Positions 23,734 to 34,300 of a DNA stretch of 64,000 bases are shown in pieces. The stretch is from Ptychodera flava (taxonomy: Eukaryota > Hemichordata > Enteropneusta > Ptychoderidae). The notes beneath the pieces were generated by a model. The model saw nothing but the letters and a program-made list of their open reading frames with translations, did no database searches and had not been told where the DNA came from. A program made the position numbers and the translations under genes. The stretch is taken from contig NC_091944.1 of assembly GCF_041260155.1 (NCBI RefSeq), positions 13,989,772 through 14,053,771 on the forward strand, read 5' to 3'. Numbering within the stretch: position 1 is the stretch's first letter; every line of letters begins with the position of its first letter.

Positions 23734-24120
23734 CTGAATTGACGATCGTGATAAATCTCTCGACGAATTCTTCCTTGTCAAGATGCGTCAGATGAGCAAT
23801 AAAATCTGGTTTCGTGCACTCCTCCCGCATAACTGGTACTACCATAATTTGTTCCCTGGTCAGATGATCTGTCAGTCCGACCTGAGCTTCGTACGTACAC
23901 CAGCCGCTCTGAACAAAACTCGGAGACAACACCAGAACCATCACCCGTGCTTTCTTCACACACCGTGTCATATTTTTTAAAACAGGCTTACCGGGGATGA
24001 AGTCACGTTCCGCAAATGCACACGTAAGTTTGTGATCCCTTTCGAGTTTACCTGCCATTTCTTTCACCCATGCGCAGTCATCGAGATTTGTTCCGTCGTG
24101 CGAGAAAAACACGTCATACT
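23734..24120 (-). CDS. TIR-domain exon of TIR paralogue 2
   Basis: It encodes a full TIR domain: box 1 EYDVFFSH, box 2 AERDFIPGKPV, then ARVMVLVLSPSFVQSGWCTY ending the core strands, and a C-terminal FVERFITIVNSG. Such domains mediate homotypic contacts in Toll/IL-1 type signalling. The exon is 387 nt, phase 1 to 1 (TTATTAG/ to TTCAG/GTATTC). It joins the 40-nt first exon at 25466-25505. If the exon chain to 17.5 kb is right, the TIR domain is residues 14-142 of a membrane protein. It is closest to the exon at 449-832. Confidence 0.92.
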
Positions 24121-24339
24121 CTAATAAAGTGTGAAAACGAAAACATCGACATTTTGAGTTGAGATGAGCCGGGTTTTTCAGATATCGCATGGTGAACATA
24201 AAACTTATGTACATTTAGTTTTTATGGCGAGACAATTTCTTCTTGTGTCTTTGTCAAAATAGGTAAAACCTCCCTTCGGTCCGAAAATGTTGGCCTGCAA
24301 TCTTAGAAGATGACACAAATTGCATGATGAAAAGTTTAT

Positions 24340-24715
24340 GAAACTTGCCATGTATATTGGTGAGACAATTATGTTGGTGAAAGATATTTCGCATTTTCAT
24401 GTCACCTAATTTATAATTTGTATATCTAATGACCTTTCACAGTTTGGCATATATAGCTTGAAGGACTTGACTAAAGGCAATTACACTTGCTGTATAAAGT
24501 GGTGATACAATGACAGCAGTCAAAGAAATTTAGTATTTTTATTATTACATATTTATATACTTAACGACCTTGTAATTAATCTGTGGTGAATATTGTTCAT
24601 GATGTTGATCATAAAACTTTCAATAAGTTCAAACATGTGGCAAAAGTTTAAATTCACTGACAACTGCAATATATACTGAAACACGTGAGCGTTTTCAGTT
24701 CATATCTGGTTCTGT
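24340..24715 (+). mobile_element. 3-prime fragment of pearl-like element X
   Basis: It matches 4810-5172 (CAATTACACTTGCTGTATAAA, ACACGTGAGCGTTTTCAG, TTCATATCTGG end). It sits about 220 bp upstream of the TIR exon, within intron 1. Confidence 0.7.
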
Positions 24716-25465
24716 ATGAGTCCGCTCTAAGGAGTGAGCCTCCCTATGGTTAACAAGCTGATATTACGGGCAGTCCAAAATTTGTGCGTTTAGCCCCCAC
24801 GATAATAATTTAACTTTTCCGATCATGTCATCAGCAGCATACAGTGTAATCATACTGTTAATAATTAATGAATTGAGGGAGGGTCATGTTTTACAGTTTG
24901 CAAAGTGAAGGGGAGGTCAGCGTTTACATTTCTCATGCAGCTTAAATCCCAAAGATCTCCCCTCCCAGTAGAACTGGAGGCTGCCTAAGCTATTTTCTCC
25001 TCACAGCTCTGTTGGATTTCAAAATCAGAGTGCGCAGCTTCAACAGAATGTAAGGTCCAAATGCTGTTTTCCACGAACATTGTCAGATTGTAATACAAAA
25101 GCTGTTAATGTATAACAGACATAGCAGAGGTAGGTTGTGTACGTGGTTGTATTAAAGTGAGACGTGCCGAGTTACACAGGTTATATTTCTTTGCGGTTGA
25201 TAGTTTTGATATGATAGTTTTCTTCGAAAATGATAAAATTTACAACAGGAAAAATATTCTATGAATTATAAGTTTCACTAGCTCGCAGTCAACTCTGACA
25301 TAAAGTGTTTACGGTTGGGCTTCACTTCTGAATCACGGCCGTTGTGTCGGAGTCCTCCATTAATACTGTGTTTGCATCATTGCGTCGGTAAGTTGCGAAC
25401 AACGCATTCTTGTATAGCTCGGAAATTTTTCCGATACATGGTTGGTAAATTACAGTTGAACTTAC

Positions 25466-25505
25466 CCTTTCCAGTTGTCTCCTCTTCTCGGATCATGGAA
25501 GACAT
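25466..25505 (-). CDS. First coding exon of TIR paralogue 2
   Basis: A 40-nt coding exon reads MSSMIREEETTGK and ends GGAAAGG/GTAAGT in phase 1, fitting the TIR exon at 23734-24120 across a 1.35-kb intron. The paralogous exon at 8559-8598 has identical length and phase. The residues shared are MSS, E, T and K, a diverged but recognisable pair. Leader function is unknown; no signal peptide is seen. Confidence 0.65.
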
Positions 25506-26984
25506 ATTAATGTTATGCACAGATAGTTGCAAGCCAGGCCAACGGTTAGAATCAGACTCGAGAGCTCGCCCGCTTTAGGAAGGCGCTCAATTTAATCAGA
25601 TGAACTGTAACCGAACCAACTGTGTAAACACTTATTTTGTTTCCAGAAAAGGACAATAAAAGCGCCAGCGACATCGTCTGGCAACAGGATTCATTAATCG
25701 TAGTCACAAATTACAGCTCTGTGGACGTTTTTATGGCGCAGGGATATTGTGAAAAGGGCGCTTTGCTCTCGCTTGAGCTTGCAGGTACAACACTTTGGGA
25801 ATGGATATGCCAAGTTTCTTCTGTGATAGTCGATAAAGATATAGATGTCGCGACGTCACAATAGTTTCATATTTGAGATTTGGGCAAGAGACCATTTTCT
25901 GACATTTTTCTGGTGCTTTTAAATGTCGTTCGGTTCACCTGTAGCCTAGACCCCATACTTCGCTTTCAGCCTTCGTCCGTGGGCGAAGGCCAAAAATCCT
26001 CAAAGGCAAAAATACTTCGTCCAGGGAGTAGGCTAGTTCGCCTTCAACCGATACATTTTCAAAGTACGTAGTTCTGGCTTAGAAACACCAGTAATTGAGG
26101 ACTTTACATAGAGTGAATATCATTTAATCTTGTTGATTATTTCCTGCAAAATACGCGCTTTGTGTGAGCTACACAAAAAACTAGAAGTTATCTGCCACTG
26201 CAACTTTCGCGATAGTAATTTAGGTACAAAACAAGATACTACAACACCAAACTTTATTTGCATAGACTAAAAGGGGACAATAGCAACGAAAAATTTACAT
26301 TCTTTCTTATACTTTTGTCACAGAAAACAAGTACATTTTCTGTTCTGCTTACTAACGTATGTTGCAATATGCATTTGCATTGCAACGTATTGCATTCCGG
26401 ACAGTAGGCAATGTTATTGTTAACAAATTAATTCTAGCCCGAATAAAAATTCATTTGCAGACAATGTTATCGGATGTAACAAGCACACAGGATGCTTGGA
26501 TGTTGAGCACTAAATACTTCGCAAACATCTCAGGAATGGAACAAGGAACCGTATTTTTTAAACAGAGTGTCAGTGATGAAAATATATTCAACTACAACTA
26601 TTAGGGCCTAATGGGTCTTTAATCAAGGTCGGCTATATGTAGCTGTGACAGACATTAGGATACATCTAATTTTCGTTTCATTTTATAAAGGACAAGCATA
26701 ATCAATGACATTTACTCAAATCAAATTATTAAAGCGCCCAAAGTTGAGAGGAATTGTCAAAACCTGAACAGATTTGTGATGCCGATATACGAAAAGTTGT
26801 ATGGTGAAAACTATGTACATTTTCAATCCTCTGTTGTTAAACTTTTGAGCAGTTATGCAACTCAAAGTTGGAAAAAATAAACAAAACTTCGCCTTGAGGA
26901 GTTACAACAGCTTACAGTACAAGTTACAGATAGGGAAAAAACTTTCTGATGCGTTTTTCACTCCATGAGGAAAAGAAATGTCAC

Positions 26985-27410
26985 CGTTAAGGTTATGCGC
27001 ACCTCGAAAATAAGAGGTTTAAACATTCGATTGTTCAGTCGTTACATTCTCAACAACGAAATTATAAAACCATTCTCTTCTATCGCTGATACCAAAAGCC
27101 AAGAAAACTGTAGAATCAGTGAAGATTTCTTGGTATTCACCGACAATTGGAATTCAAAATGACCGAAATATTCTGTGTTAACGCTGTTCATATTTTCGTA
27201 AAAACTCAACTTCTCAACTGGTTTCAAAATGCGTCCATTCAAAATGTAGACAATGAGAAAAAAACTGCAAGATTTAGAGAGTCTAAAATCACTTCTAGGG
27301 CTCATAATGTTTTTCTTCCTGAAGCAATTCAGTTTATGGCAGAAAGTAATAGTTCTCTCGCTGTGTGGAAAATATTGTATTGCTTCGATCACGGATAATT
27401 GACATTTCAA
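26985..27410 (+). mobile_element. Degenerate TTAA MITE family 4 copy
   Basis: It begins TTAAGGTTATGCGCACCTCG and contains TTGGAATTCAAAATG, both hallmarks of family 4. The right end is decayed. A minus-strand ORF across it is not a gene. Confidence 0.5.
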
Positions 27411-27464
27411 GTACTCAGTCTGACCTACTGTGAAAAATGGCGCATAACCCCGTCGAAGTTTGAC

Positions 27465-27751
27465 TCAATGTGTATCCACATGTGACTGTTTACCCATGAC
27501 ACCATCAGCTAGCTGATCCAATCCAGCATCTCGTAGCCGTCTGACCAGAGTTCTGTACGTCGCGTACTTCCCATTTCTACTTCTCCACAGTTTCATCATG
27601 CGGTATTTCTGCTTTGTTTCGTCGTTGGGGGCGTCTTGAGAAATGGCTTCGATGACGGAAAGCGACAGATTGAGCTGATTTATACCAAAATGTTTCCATT
27701 CTTTCGATTCAAAATTTTCCGCCAGGTAAGTGAAGGCTTTAGACAAATTGT
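27465..27751 (-). CDS. LRR-death gene exon 5 (death domain)
   Basis: Terminal exon with a six-helix death-domain pattern: WKHFG, LSLSVIEAISQDAPND, TKQKYRMMKLWRSRNG, TYRTLVRRLRDAGLDQLAD. The stop is TGA at 27465-27467. A cryptic phase-1 donor (ATGG/GTAAAC at 27494) would be compatible with splicing to the TIR exon at 23734-24120, but that exon has its own first exon. Confidence 0.92.
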
Positions 27752-30700
27752 CTGCGTAAAAATAAAGTCAAAAATAAATCTACTTTCGCTATGATATTTT
27801 GCAAAATTGTAATCAGATAATGGATCAAAAAATTCACTTGACGATTTTGAATAGGTTATCGGTTACCGGACGTTTTGCAAGAGTTCAAAGGTTCACGGAT
27901 ACAAACATTCTAAGGTTATGATATTAGCATAAAAATAACAACTAGTTTTCTGTTACCCTCCTCAACATTAGGTAGCACTACAAACAAACTTCAGTCATTT
28001 GAGAGCATATTAAAAATCGATAGGTCTCTACTTTTGCATACCTCTAGTATTTTCTGCATTTGTTGGAATAATTCCCGCCAGTTCATCGTCTCGATCTTTC
28101 TTCAGACGGGCAGCTGTATTGAGATGTCTGCGAGCTGGAGGACAGAAGTAGTGCTAATATTATGACTGTACCATGGCGATCATTGTAATGACCTACAGTT
28201 TAGCAATATTTGACGCAAATTTTGGACGGCTGTGTGGATGTTGAAGTCGAAAAAAATGGTGAATTGGGTAGCAATTAGAAACAAACCATCTGACAGCTAC
28301 GAGAATTGTTCTATTTAACTTGCACAATGCACCATAGACATTGAGTATCACCGTATGCCGATGAAGGTGATCCAAAGTTGGAAAGTGGATAGGAACTTAT
28401 ACAGACAATCCTAAGCGTGCAGATCTGTTATTCCTAAATGACTGGATCTCTTACATACCTTCTCGCGACGTGCTCTTCAATTTCGCTTCGACCTTTCTCT
28501 TGAAAACTCTCTTTTTCTCTGCAAGAACATTTTAAACAGCCATTCTGAGAGAGAAATACTTCAAACAGTGAACTTTCAGAGGTATCATGTGAGTCTAGTT
28601 ACATAGAGAAAATGGAAACGTTAATCGATACGCAGTATATCGATCGATATCAATATCGATACATCCATCGATTATATCGGGTCGGGCTAGTACATAAAAA
28701 GATGTTAGTGCTGGTGATCGATGCCGGAGCCATACTCTATTGTACTGATACTGTACATGTTCCGATCTATTTCAAAACTGTTTCGTAAAGACTAATGTAA
28801 CCTTTGAGGTCCAACATGTAGTGTTAAAAAGGGAATATTCACCCTATTCTGTCGGTCCATGCCACAACTTCCAATCAAATTTTCCCGCATCATTTAATCT
28901 GTTGCCACTCTAGCTGTCATTCATTTTCTTGGTAATTGCAAAGGGTCTGACGCGAACAATGATCTATACAGCAATTTCAAAGGTGCACAAAACTGAACTA
29001 GTCGGACAGATACCAGCGGATGAAAAACAAGACTCTGTTCCAAAATAGAGTTTATTTCTAAAACTTCGACAAGATATTTGAAATTTGAAGGTGGAATATT
29101 GACAATTTAATCAGGAACAAGAATATCTTACTCTTTCTTGTGGTATTCTCATCGTTCGTGCTGCCCAGCGGTGTGTCTGAGTAACGAGATACAGCGTCGT
29201 GATCTCGCGAGATGTGTCCTATCCACAACCAATGACGTTCGTCGATCTTGTCCTTTGCATCTGAACAGCAAAATAAGACATGAGTATGTACGTTTTTCAA
29301 AATAATTAAATTCCAATACAAAACAGACTGTCAATACTCTTGTATTACCTAAAATAATTATTTATAACGATAATAATTTGATCATTTCCTTTCTGTGGTT
29401 TTTACTATTGAACTTATAATTAAAATATAATTTTCGGAGTGTGATACAAAACATACTGAGGGTCTTTTTTGTCCTTTTTTGCGGATGTCTTTAGGGCTGC
29501 ACCTGTCAACGGATGTTTTGACTGTGATTTGTTTACTGTCACTGACTACATCGATGGTCACAGAATACTAATTTGCCATTTCTTAAGCTTATAGGTCAAA
29601 TTCCCCAGTTGAAAAATCTCATCCAAACTTTCAGATAAACATTCATTCTTGAATATCAATGATGGACCCCTGACGTCATCACATTTTCCTCTTAAGCATC
29701 AATGGACTTATTTACTTCAAAGTAAGATTGTAAGTAAGAAGAAATGCTGAATTGTCTTTACTATTTTCCATTTCATGTTTGCGAAATTTCTTGAATTTCA
29801 AAATATCTCTTGCGTCGTGATACACTCATTCTTTGTGGTCATCAATTATTTCACCAGTTTCCTCGACTAGTGCTGTGTATTCTTACCTTTCTGTGAAGAT
29901 GTCGCGTGATCTGCTTTGTTTCCAGAAGCACCCATCTTCGTTCGGGTCATCGACCTCGATTTCGGACTGGCACTATCGCTCGGTTGAAAATGCGGATTAC
30001 CGTCCAGGCAGAGTTCGCGCAACTTTTGCAGCCGCCTTTCAAAATTTGGCGGAAGTACCCGGATGTCATTATTGGCCGCCTGTAGTCTGGTGAGGCTATC
30101 TAACTCGACAATACTGTCGGGCAACTCTAGCAATTTATTGTCGTCTAAGGTCAGTTCTCGGAGTTGCTTCAAAGAACCGATCCACTCCGGCAGCTCAATC
30201 AGGCCGTTCTGGCCGAGGCGGAGTTCACGAAGTTGCGTTAGACAGTCCATCTGCGGTGATAGCTCTGAAAGTCTGTTCCTCGATAGATCCAGAACTCTAA
30301 GATTTTCAAGTTTGGTAATATCGGCAGGTAACTTTTCCAAGAAGTTGTTCTGTAGAATCAGGCATCTAAGAGATCGTAACTGGCACACTTCGTTCGGCAC
30401 CGACGCCAGCGAGTTGCTGCCAAAATCGATGTATTCGAGCTTTCGCAGATTTGTAGCGTTTCTGTGAAAGTCTCTTATCTTGTTGTTGCCAAGGGTAAAA
30501 ACTTTCATCCGGGTCATCCGGACAATAACATTCGGGACGACAGAAATGTTATTATCCGATAAATTTAATTTTTCGACCCTCTTGCACGTTCTCATCTCGC
30601 TAGGAAGAGTTCGAAGGCGATTCCCGTGCGCATTAAGCTCTCTGAGATTTTCAATCTCCCCGAGACTCGGAGGAAGATCCCTGATTTTGTTTTCATCGAC

Positions 30701-31312
30701 CCAGAGTATTTTAAGTCTTTTAAGCGAGCCGACGGAATGTGGGAGCTCTTGCAGGGCGTTTTGGCTGAGGTAGAGTTCCTCGAGATGTCCCAGCTTGAAC
30801 ATTTGTAAAGGCACGCTCCTCAGGCTCGTTCGCGAAACATCCAAACGTGTCAGATTAACAGGTGTCAGCGCGCCAAACGTGAAATTCAGGGACGGGTTTC
30901 CTTGAAGGGCCAGCGTGTGGAGTGTTTTGAGAGCCGGTGAATCGTTCTTCATCTGTTGCGGTTCTGTGCCAGTGCCAAATGGGAATTTCATCAAACCGCA
31001 GTCATCGGCGTAAATTCTTTCCAGATGCCTCAGATGGTAGATTTCTGGTGGGATAGAACCGATCTCGTTCCTACCGATATCTAACTCCACCAGCTTGTAC
31101 AAGTGAAGAACTTGTGAGGGAAATTGTTCGAATTTGTTGCTTCTTAAAACAAGTTCCTCTACATTAAGAAGATGGACGATGTTGTCTGGGAGACTTGATA
31201 TTTGGTTATTTTCAAGGTTCAAAGCTTCGATGTCAGTGCTCCTCAAAACTTCACCTGGTAGGTGAGAGAGCTGTCTGTCGCTGAGGTCGCACTCTACTGT
31301 AACGTCTGCCAT
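27465..31312 (-). CDS. Leucine-rich-repeat and death-domain protein (complete, 5 coding exons)
   Basis: Exons: 29887-31312, 29132-29260, 28459-28518, 28042-28134, 27465-27751; all internal junctions are phase 1. The product is 664 residues. Residues 1 to about 450 form around 17 leucine-rich repeats of the LxxLxLxxNxLxxLPxxI type, usually a recognition surface. A linker follows with a very basic run (KKKRVFKRKVEAKLK near 520-534). Residues 570-657 are a death domain (LAENFESKEWKHFG, then KLWRSRNGKYATYRTLVRRL), which recruits other death-domain adaptors in cytosolic signalling. There is no signal peptide or membrane span. The order resembles PIDD1 but no ZU5 domain is visible, so orthology is not claimed. 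The start is the first ATG of the long exon; a 5-prime UTR acceptor (TTGTCTTCCAG/) lies at 31364. A possible further UTR exon is 33082-33118. Confidence 0.93.
28042..28134 (-). CDS. LRR-death gene exon 4 (linker)
   Basis: A 93-nt exon (TGTCCTCCAG/ to CTAGAG/GTATGC) encodes ARRHLNTAARLKKDRDDELA and GIIPTNAENTR, likely helical. Confidence 0.8.
28459..28518 (-). CDS. LRR-death gene exon 3 (basic linker)
   Basis: A 60-nt exon (TTCTTGCAG/ to GAGAAG/GTATGT) encodes KKKRVFKRKVEAKLKSTSRE, a possible nuclear localisation or acidic-surface binding segment. Confidence 0.8.
29132..29260 (-). CDS. LRR-death gene exon 2 (linker)
   Basis: Acceptor TTTGCTGTTCAG/ and donor GAAAGA/GTAAGA. It encodes DAKDKIDERHWLWIGHISRD and a Ser/Thr-rich continuation. 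No domain is recognised. Confidence 0.85.
29887..31312 (-). CDS. LRR-death gene exon 1 (leucine-rich repeats)
   Basis: This single large exon holds residues 1-475: the whole repeat array from CDLSDRQLSHLPGEVL to FERRLQKLRELCLDGNPHF, and a Ser/Lys-rich start of the linker. It ends CAGAAAG/GTAAGA. One repeat (around residues 105-140) is longer than the rest and carries an insertion. Confidence 0.95.
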
Positions 31313-31363
31313 GATCGAGGCGGTGTCATCGCTTCACAAAGTTTCCATGTTTCATCTCACGTC
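31313..31363 (-). other. 5-prime UTR of the LRR-death gene with upstream ATGs
   Basis: After the acceptor TTGTCTTCCAG/ the leader contains three short upstream ATGs before the main start, including one opening a ten-codon uORF. This may dampen translation; that is an inference. Confidence 0.45.
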
Positions 31364-34300
31364 CTGGAAGACAAGGACGAAAAATCGTAAAAATTGTACT
31401 ATTCTGTGAAAAAAACAGACATTTTCAGAAACCCTCCTGGTCAAATCAAATTTTCAGATGACCTGTTCTGTTTTCTGAAAATCAGTATACTATAGTTTTT
31501 CAAAGATGGTGATTTTAACAATCTTTAGGGTTCGAATTGTAAAAAAGGTAAATAGGAAGTGAACAGAACAAGGCTTTAACATTTCTGACATTGGGGGGGG
31601 GGGCCGTAAGTCGATCCTTTCGGGGTCCCCATATACATCAGAGAACCAAATAGTAAGTCAGCCGATACTTGATGTTATGGGAAAGCTCCAGGAGCTGTAG
31701 TTTTTGACACATTTTCCATCGTTCACGTTCTGCCTGTAAAATACTGTATCTTATTCTGCTCCACAATTCATACCGAACTTACTAGATTTCAACTTTCGAC
31801 CAAGTAAATTAAATCAAATTAAATAAAGAGTCAAAATTTTGTCAAATCCTTATTTGTATGAGAGTTGAAATGTCCATGTTATACTTTATAGATAATTTGA
31901 GTTTTGACTCAAATTCATTACATTGCATACGTAACACAATACCTTGTGTAGGCAAGAATAAGGTTCTGTATTTCAATATACTTTACCGACTTTAGAAAGA
32001 AAAGCTAGGTATTATCAAAACTTACAGCTTTTGTCCCAGTCGTATCGTTACTGCAAAACAATTATGACGTCTTGCTCGTTTACTTTATGGATGTTGTTTT
32101 TGTCTTCAAGGAAACTGCAATGGTAACATTATTGTATTATCTTTGTCTCACACTCGATACAATTCTCAATTATCAGCGTGTCTCTAATCTTTTTCTACGA
32201 CAACTTCATACTTGAAATGATAATTTCCATCGTGTATATGTTATTCCTTCTTCATTAGTTCTCCTTCGTCAAGTTTAGTGTGCAGCGGAAAAAGATTAAA
32301 TTATTCCCATAGCATACTGCATCTGTCATCAAATGAAGAGTTATTTACAGAAGTGAATTTGTCGATCCACAGAAAATGATAATCGGAAATTCTAAAACGA
32401 ACATGATTATATTCTGGTTCACACAAGGCAGCTTTGCCTACAAAACCTTTGGCACTATATACTGTAAACATAATACGTTTGGTGACAAAACAAAATCTCC
32501 CAAGTAGTATTTATTTCGTCAGCCTAGTTTCAAAATTACAAAACAAGGGTACATGGCATTTGTTTGTACTGTAACCTTTTTGTGACTGAGCATTGTTCTA
32601 GGCCATATCCAGTTCTCGCGTGGTTTTGTCCAGAAAGGTATCATGTGGCATTACTTTAACGATATCCTGAAGTTTTCAAGCCTCGAAAAAATTAGAATTC
32701 GTTCAAGGCATTGGTCATAAAAAGTGTGCCACGGGAAATTAAATGTTTTAGTTCACCGGTTTGGTGGAGTCTTTGAAAAGAAGTGAGCGTGTTTTGTCTT
32801 CGTTGGTTCACTGCTAGAGTAACCGTGGTTGGTTATTGGCCGTGCATGTCAGTATAACTTGACCTGCATGATCCGTGTAGCAACTGTATCGAACGCAATT
32901 TTGCTGAAACCATAACCTGTTTTCAACCAGCACTGAATTCGGAAAGTTGTGATCACTGACTCGTTAATTGAGTTGTATCGATGGAATGGCTGATCATATC
33001 CTGGTCAAACACTGAATGTGAACTAGGCCCGAGTACCGTACGTCTTTTTAAAAGTTACACAATCCTGTTGGCAAATCTTACCTCTACATACTTGTTCTTC
33101 TCGATTTTTCCGCCTCTCCTACAGTAGGCCAACATGCAATAACACCAGAACAGACTCAGCTCTTCAGAAACACAACTCTGAAGGATTTCGCATTAAACAA
33201 TCAGATTTCGTTGATTGCTTTGGATACAAGCTTCCAAACGGCGGAGATTTTCTTCGGAACGGACACCACACTCCGAGTGTGCCGCTGTCTGTTTAAACAG
33301 CCCCGGTCGCTATGGTTCCCGTATAACACTTTCACAAGAGCATTGATACCACTGTAAAAGTGTAACACAACCATGTAGGCTTTCATAGCCATACAAGCTA
33401 AGCTTATCATCTAAAGTAAAGGTAAGCTTATCCGTCGTCGACGAGGTTACAGAGATCTAGTTTTGTGTCAGATAAATATATTGTTACATTTCAGTCAGTG
33501 AGTACAAACATTGAATGAATTACAACATATCAGTTGTTACACATACGACAACGAAAACAGAGTAACTACAAAAATCAGTAGGTATATATTGTCCATCTTA
33601 GGGAGAAAGTAGGAATACGAACCCAACCTTCTCCAAACCCCCAAACATTGCCAACTTTGGAACGCTAAAACAATGTCCGTAGTTCGCAGTTTGACATCCC
33701 TATGCGAGTCCATCCTTTATCAATATGAGGGAGGCTTGAGTTTCAAATTACGTCACAGGTCTATACTATTGCACGCACTGTGCAATAACAAATATCTGTT
33801 CTCAAGTTTGTCGGATGGAGCCACGCATTGTCGCGTACTTGCCCTTATCAAAATCTGAAAGTGTATTTCCAAAGTCGGTAGCCGGTACAGCTGGCTTTGC
33901 ACCCTCACTCGCCATGATGTGCCCTTTGGGCCTGATTGACAAAATTTCCGTGGATAATATACATGTAATTGGTAAAGTTGTTTATATTTCTATAAAACAC
34001 GGATAAAACTTAAATATTTCCTTGCTTTAGCCAATCCTGTACAACTTCAGGGAGCCATGTCCATCATGTCCATCAGGTACGTTCCTTGTGTCCTCATTAG
34101 CCTAACCAGATAACAGAAAAGAATACACAAATAATGAACAGGAGCTATTTTCATGGTACAAAGAGTGTGTCGAAAGTACGTTTAGGGCCTACCTTCGGCA
34201 AAACACTACAACTTATCAAAGTACATATATCATGGTTACCCGTACCCCATCCCGAGACAAATTGATGTGTCACTGAGTTGAGGGCGACCTCTTTCACACG

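Noticed and set aside
27042-27410. Minus-strand ORF with LSVIEAI, resembling a second death domain
   Set aside because: The similarity is seven residues only, and the region is a degraded family 4 MITE; the rest of the fold is missing.
29833-30808. Plus-strand ORFs of 60-134 residues
   Set aside because: Antisense shadows of the leucine-rich-repeat exon.
33201-33410. 69-residue minus-strand ORF
   Set aside because: No homology and no splice context; more likely upstream noncoding DNA of the LRR-death gene.
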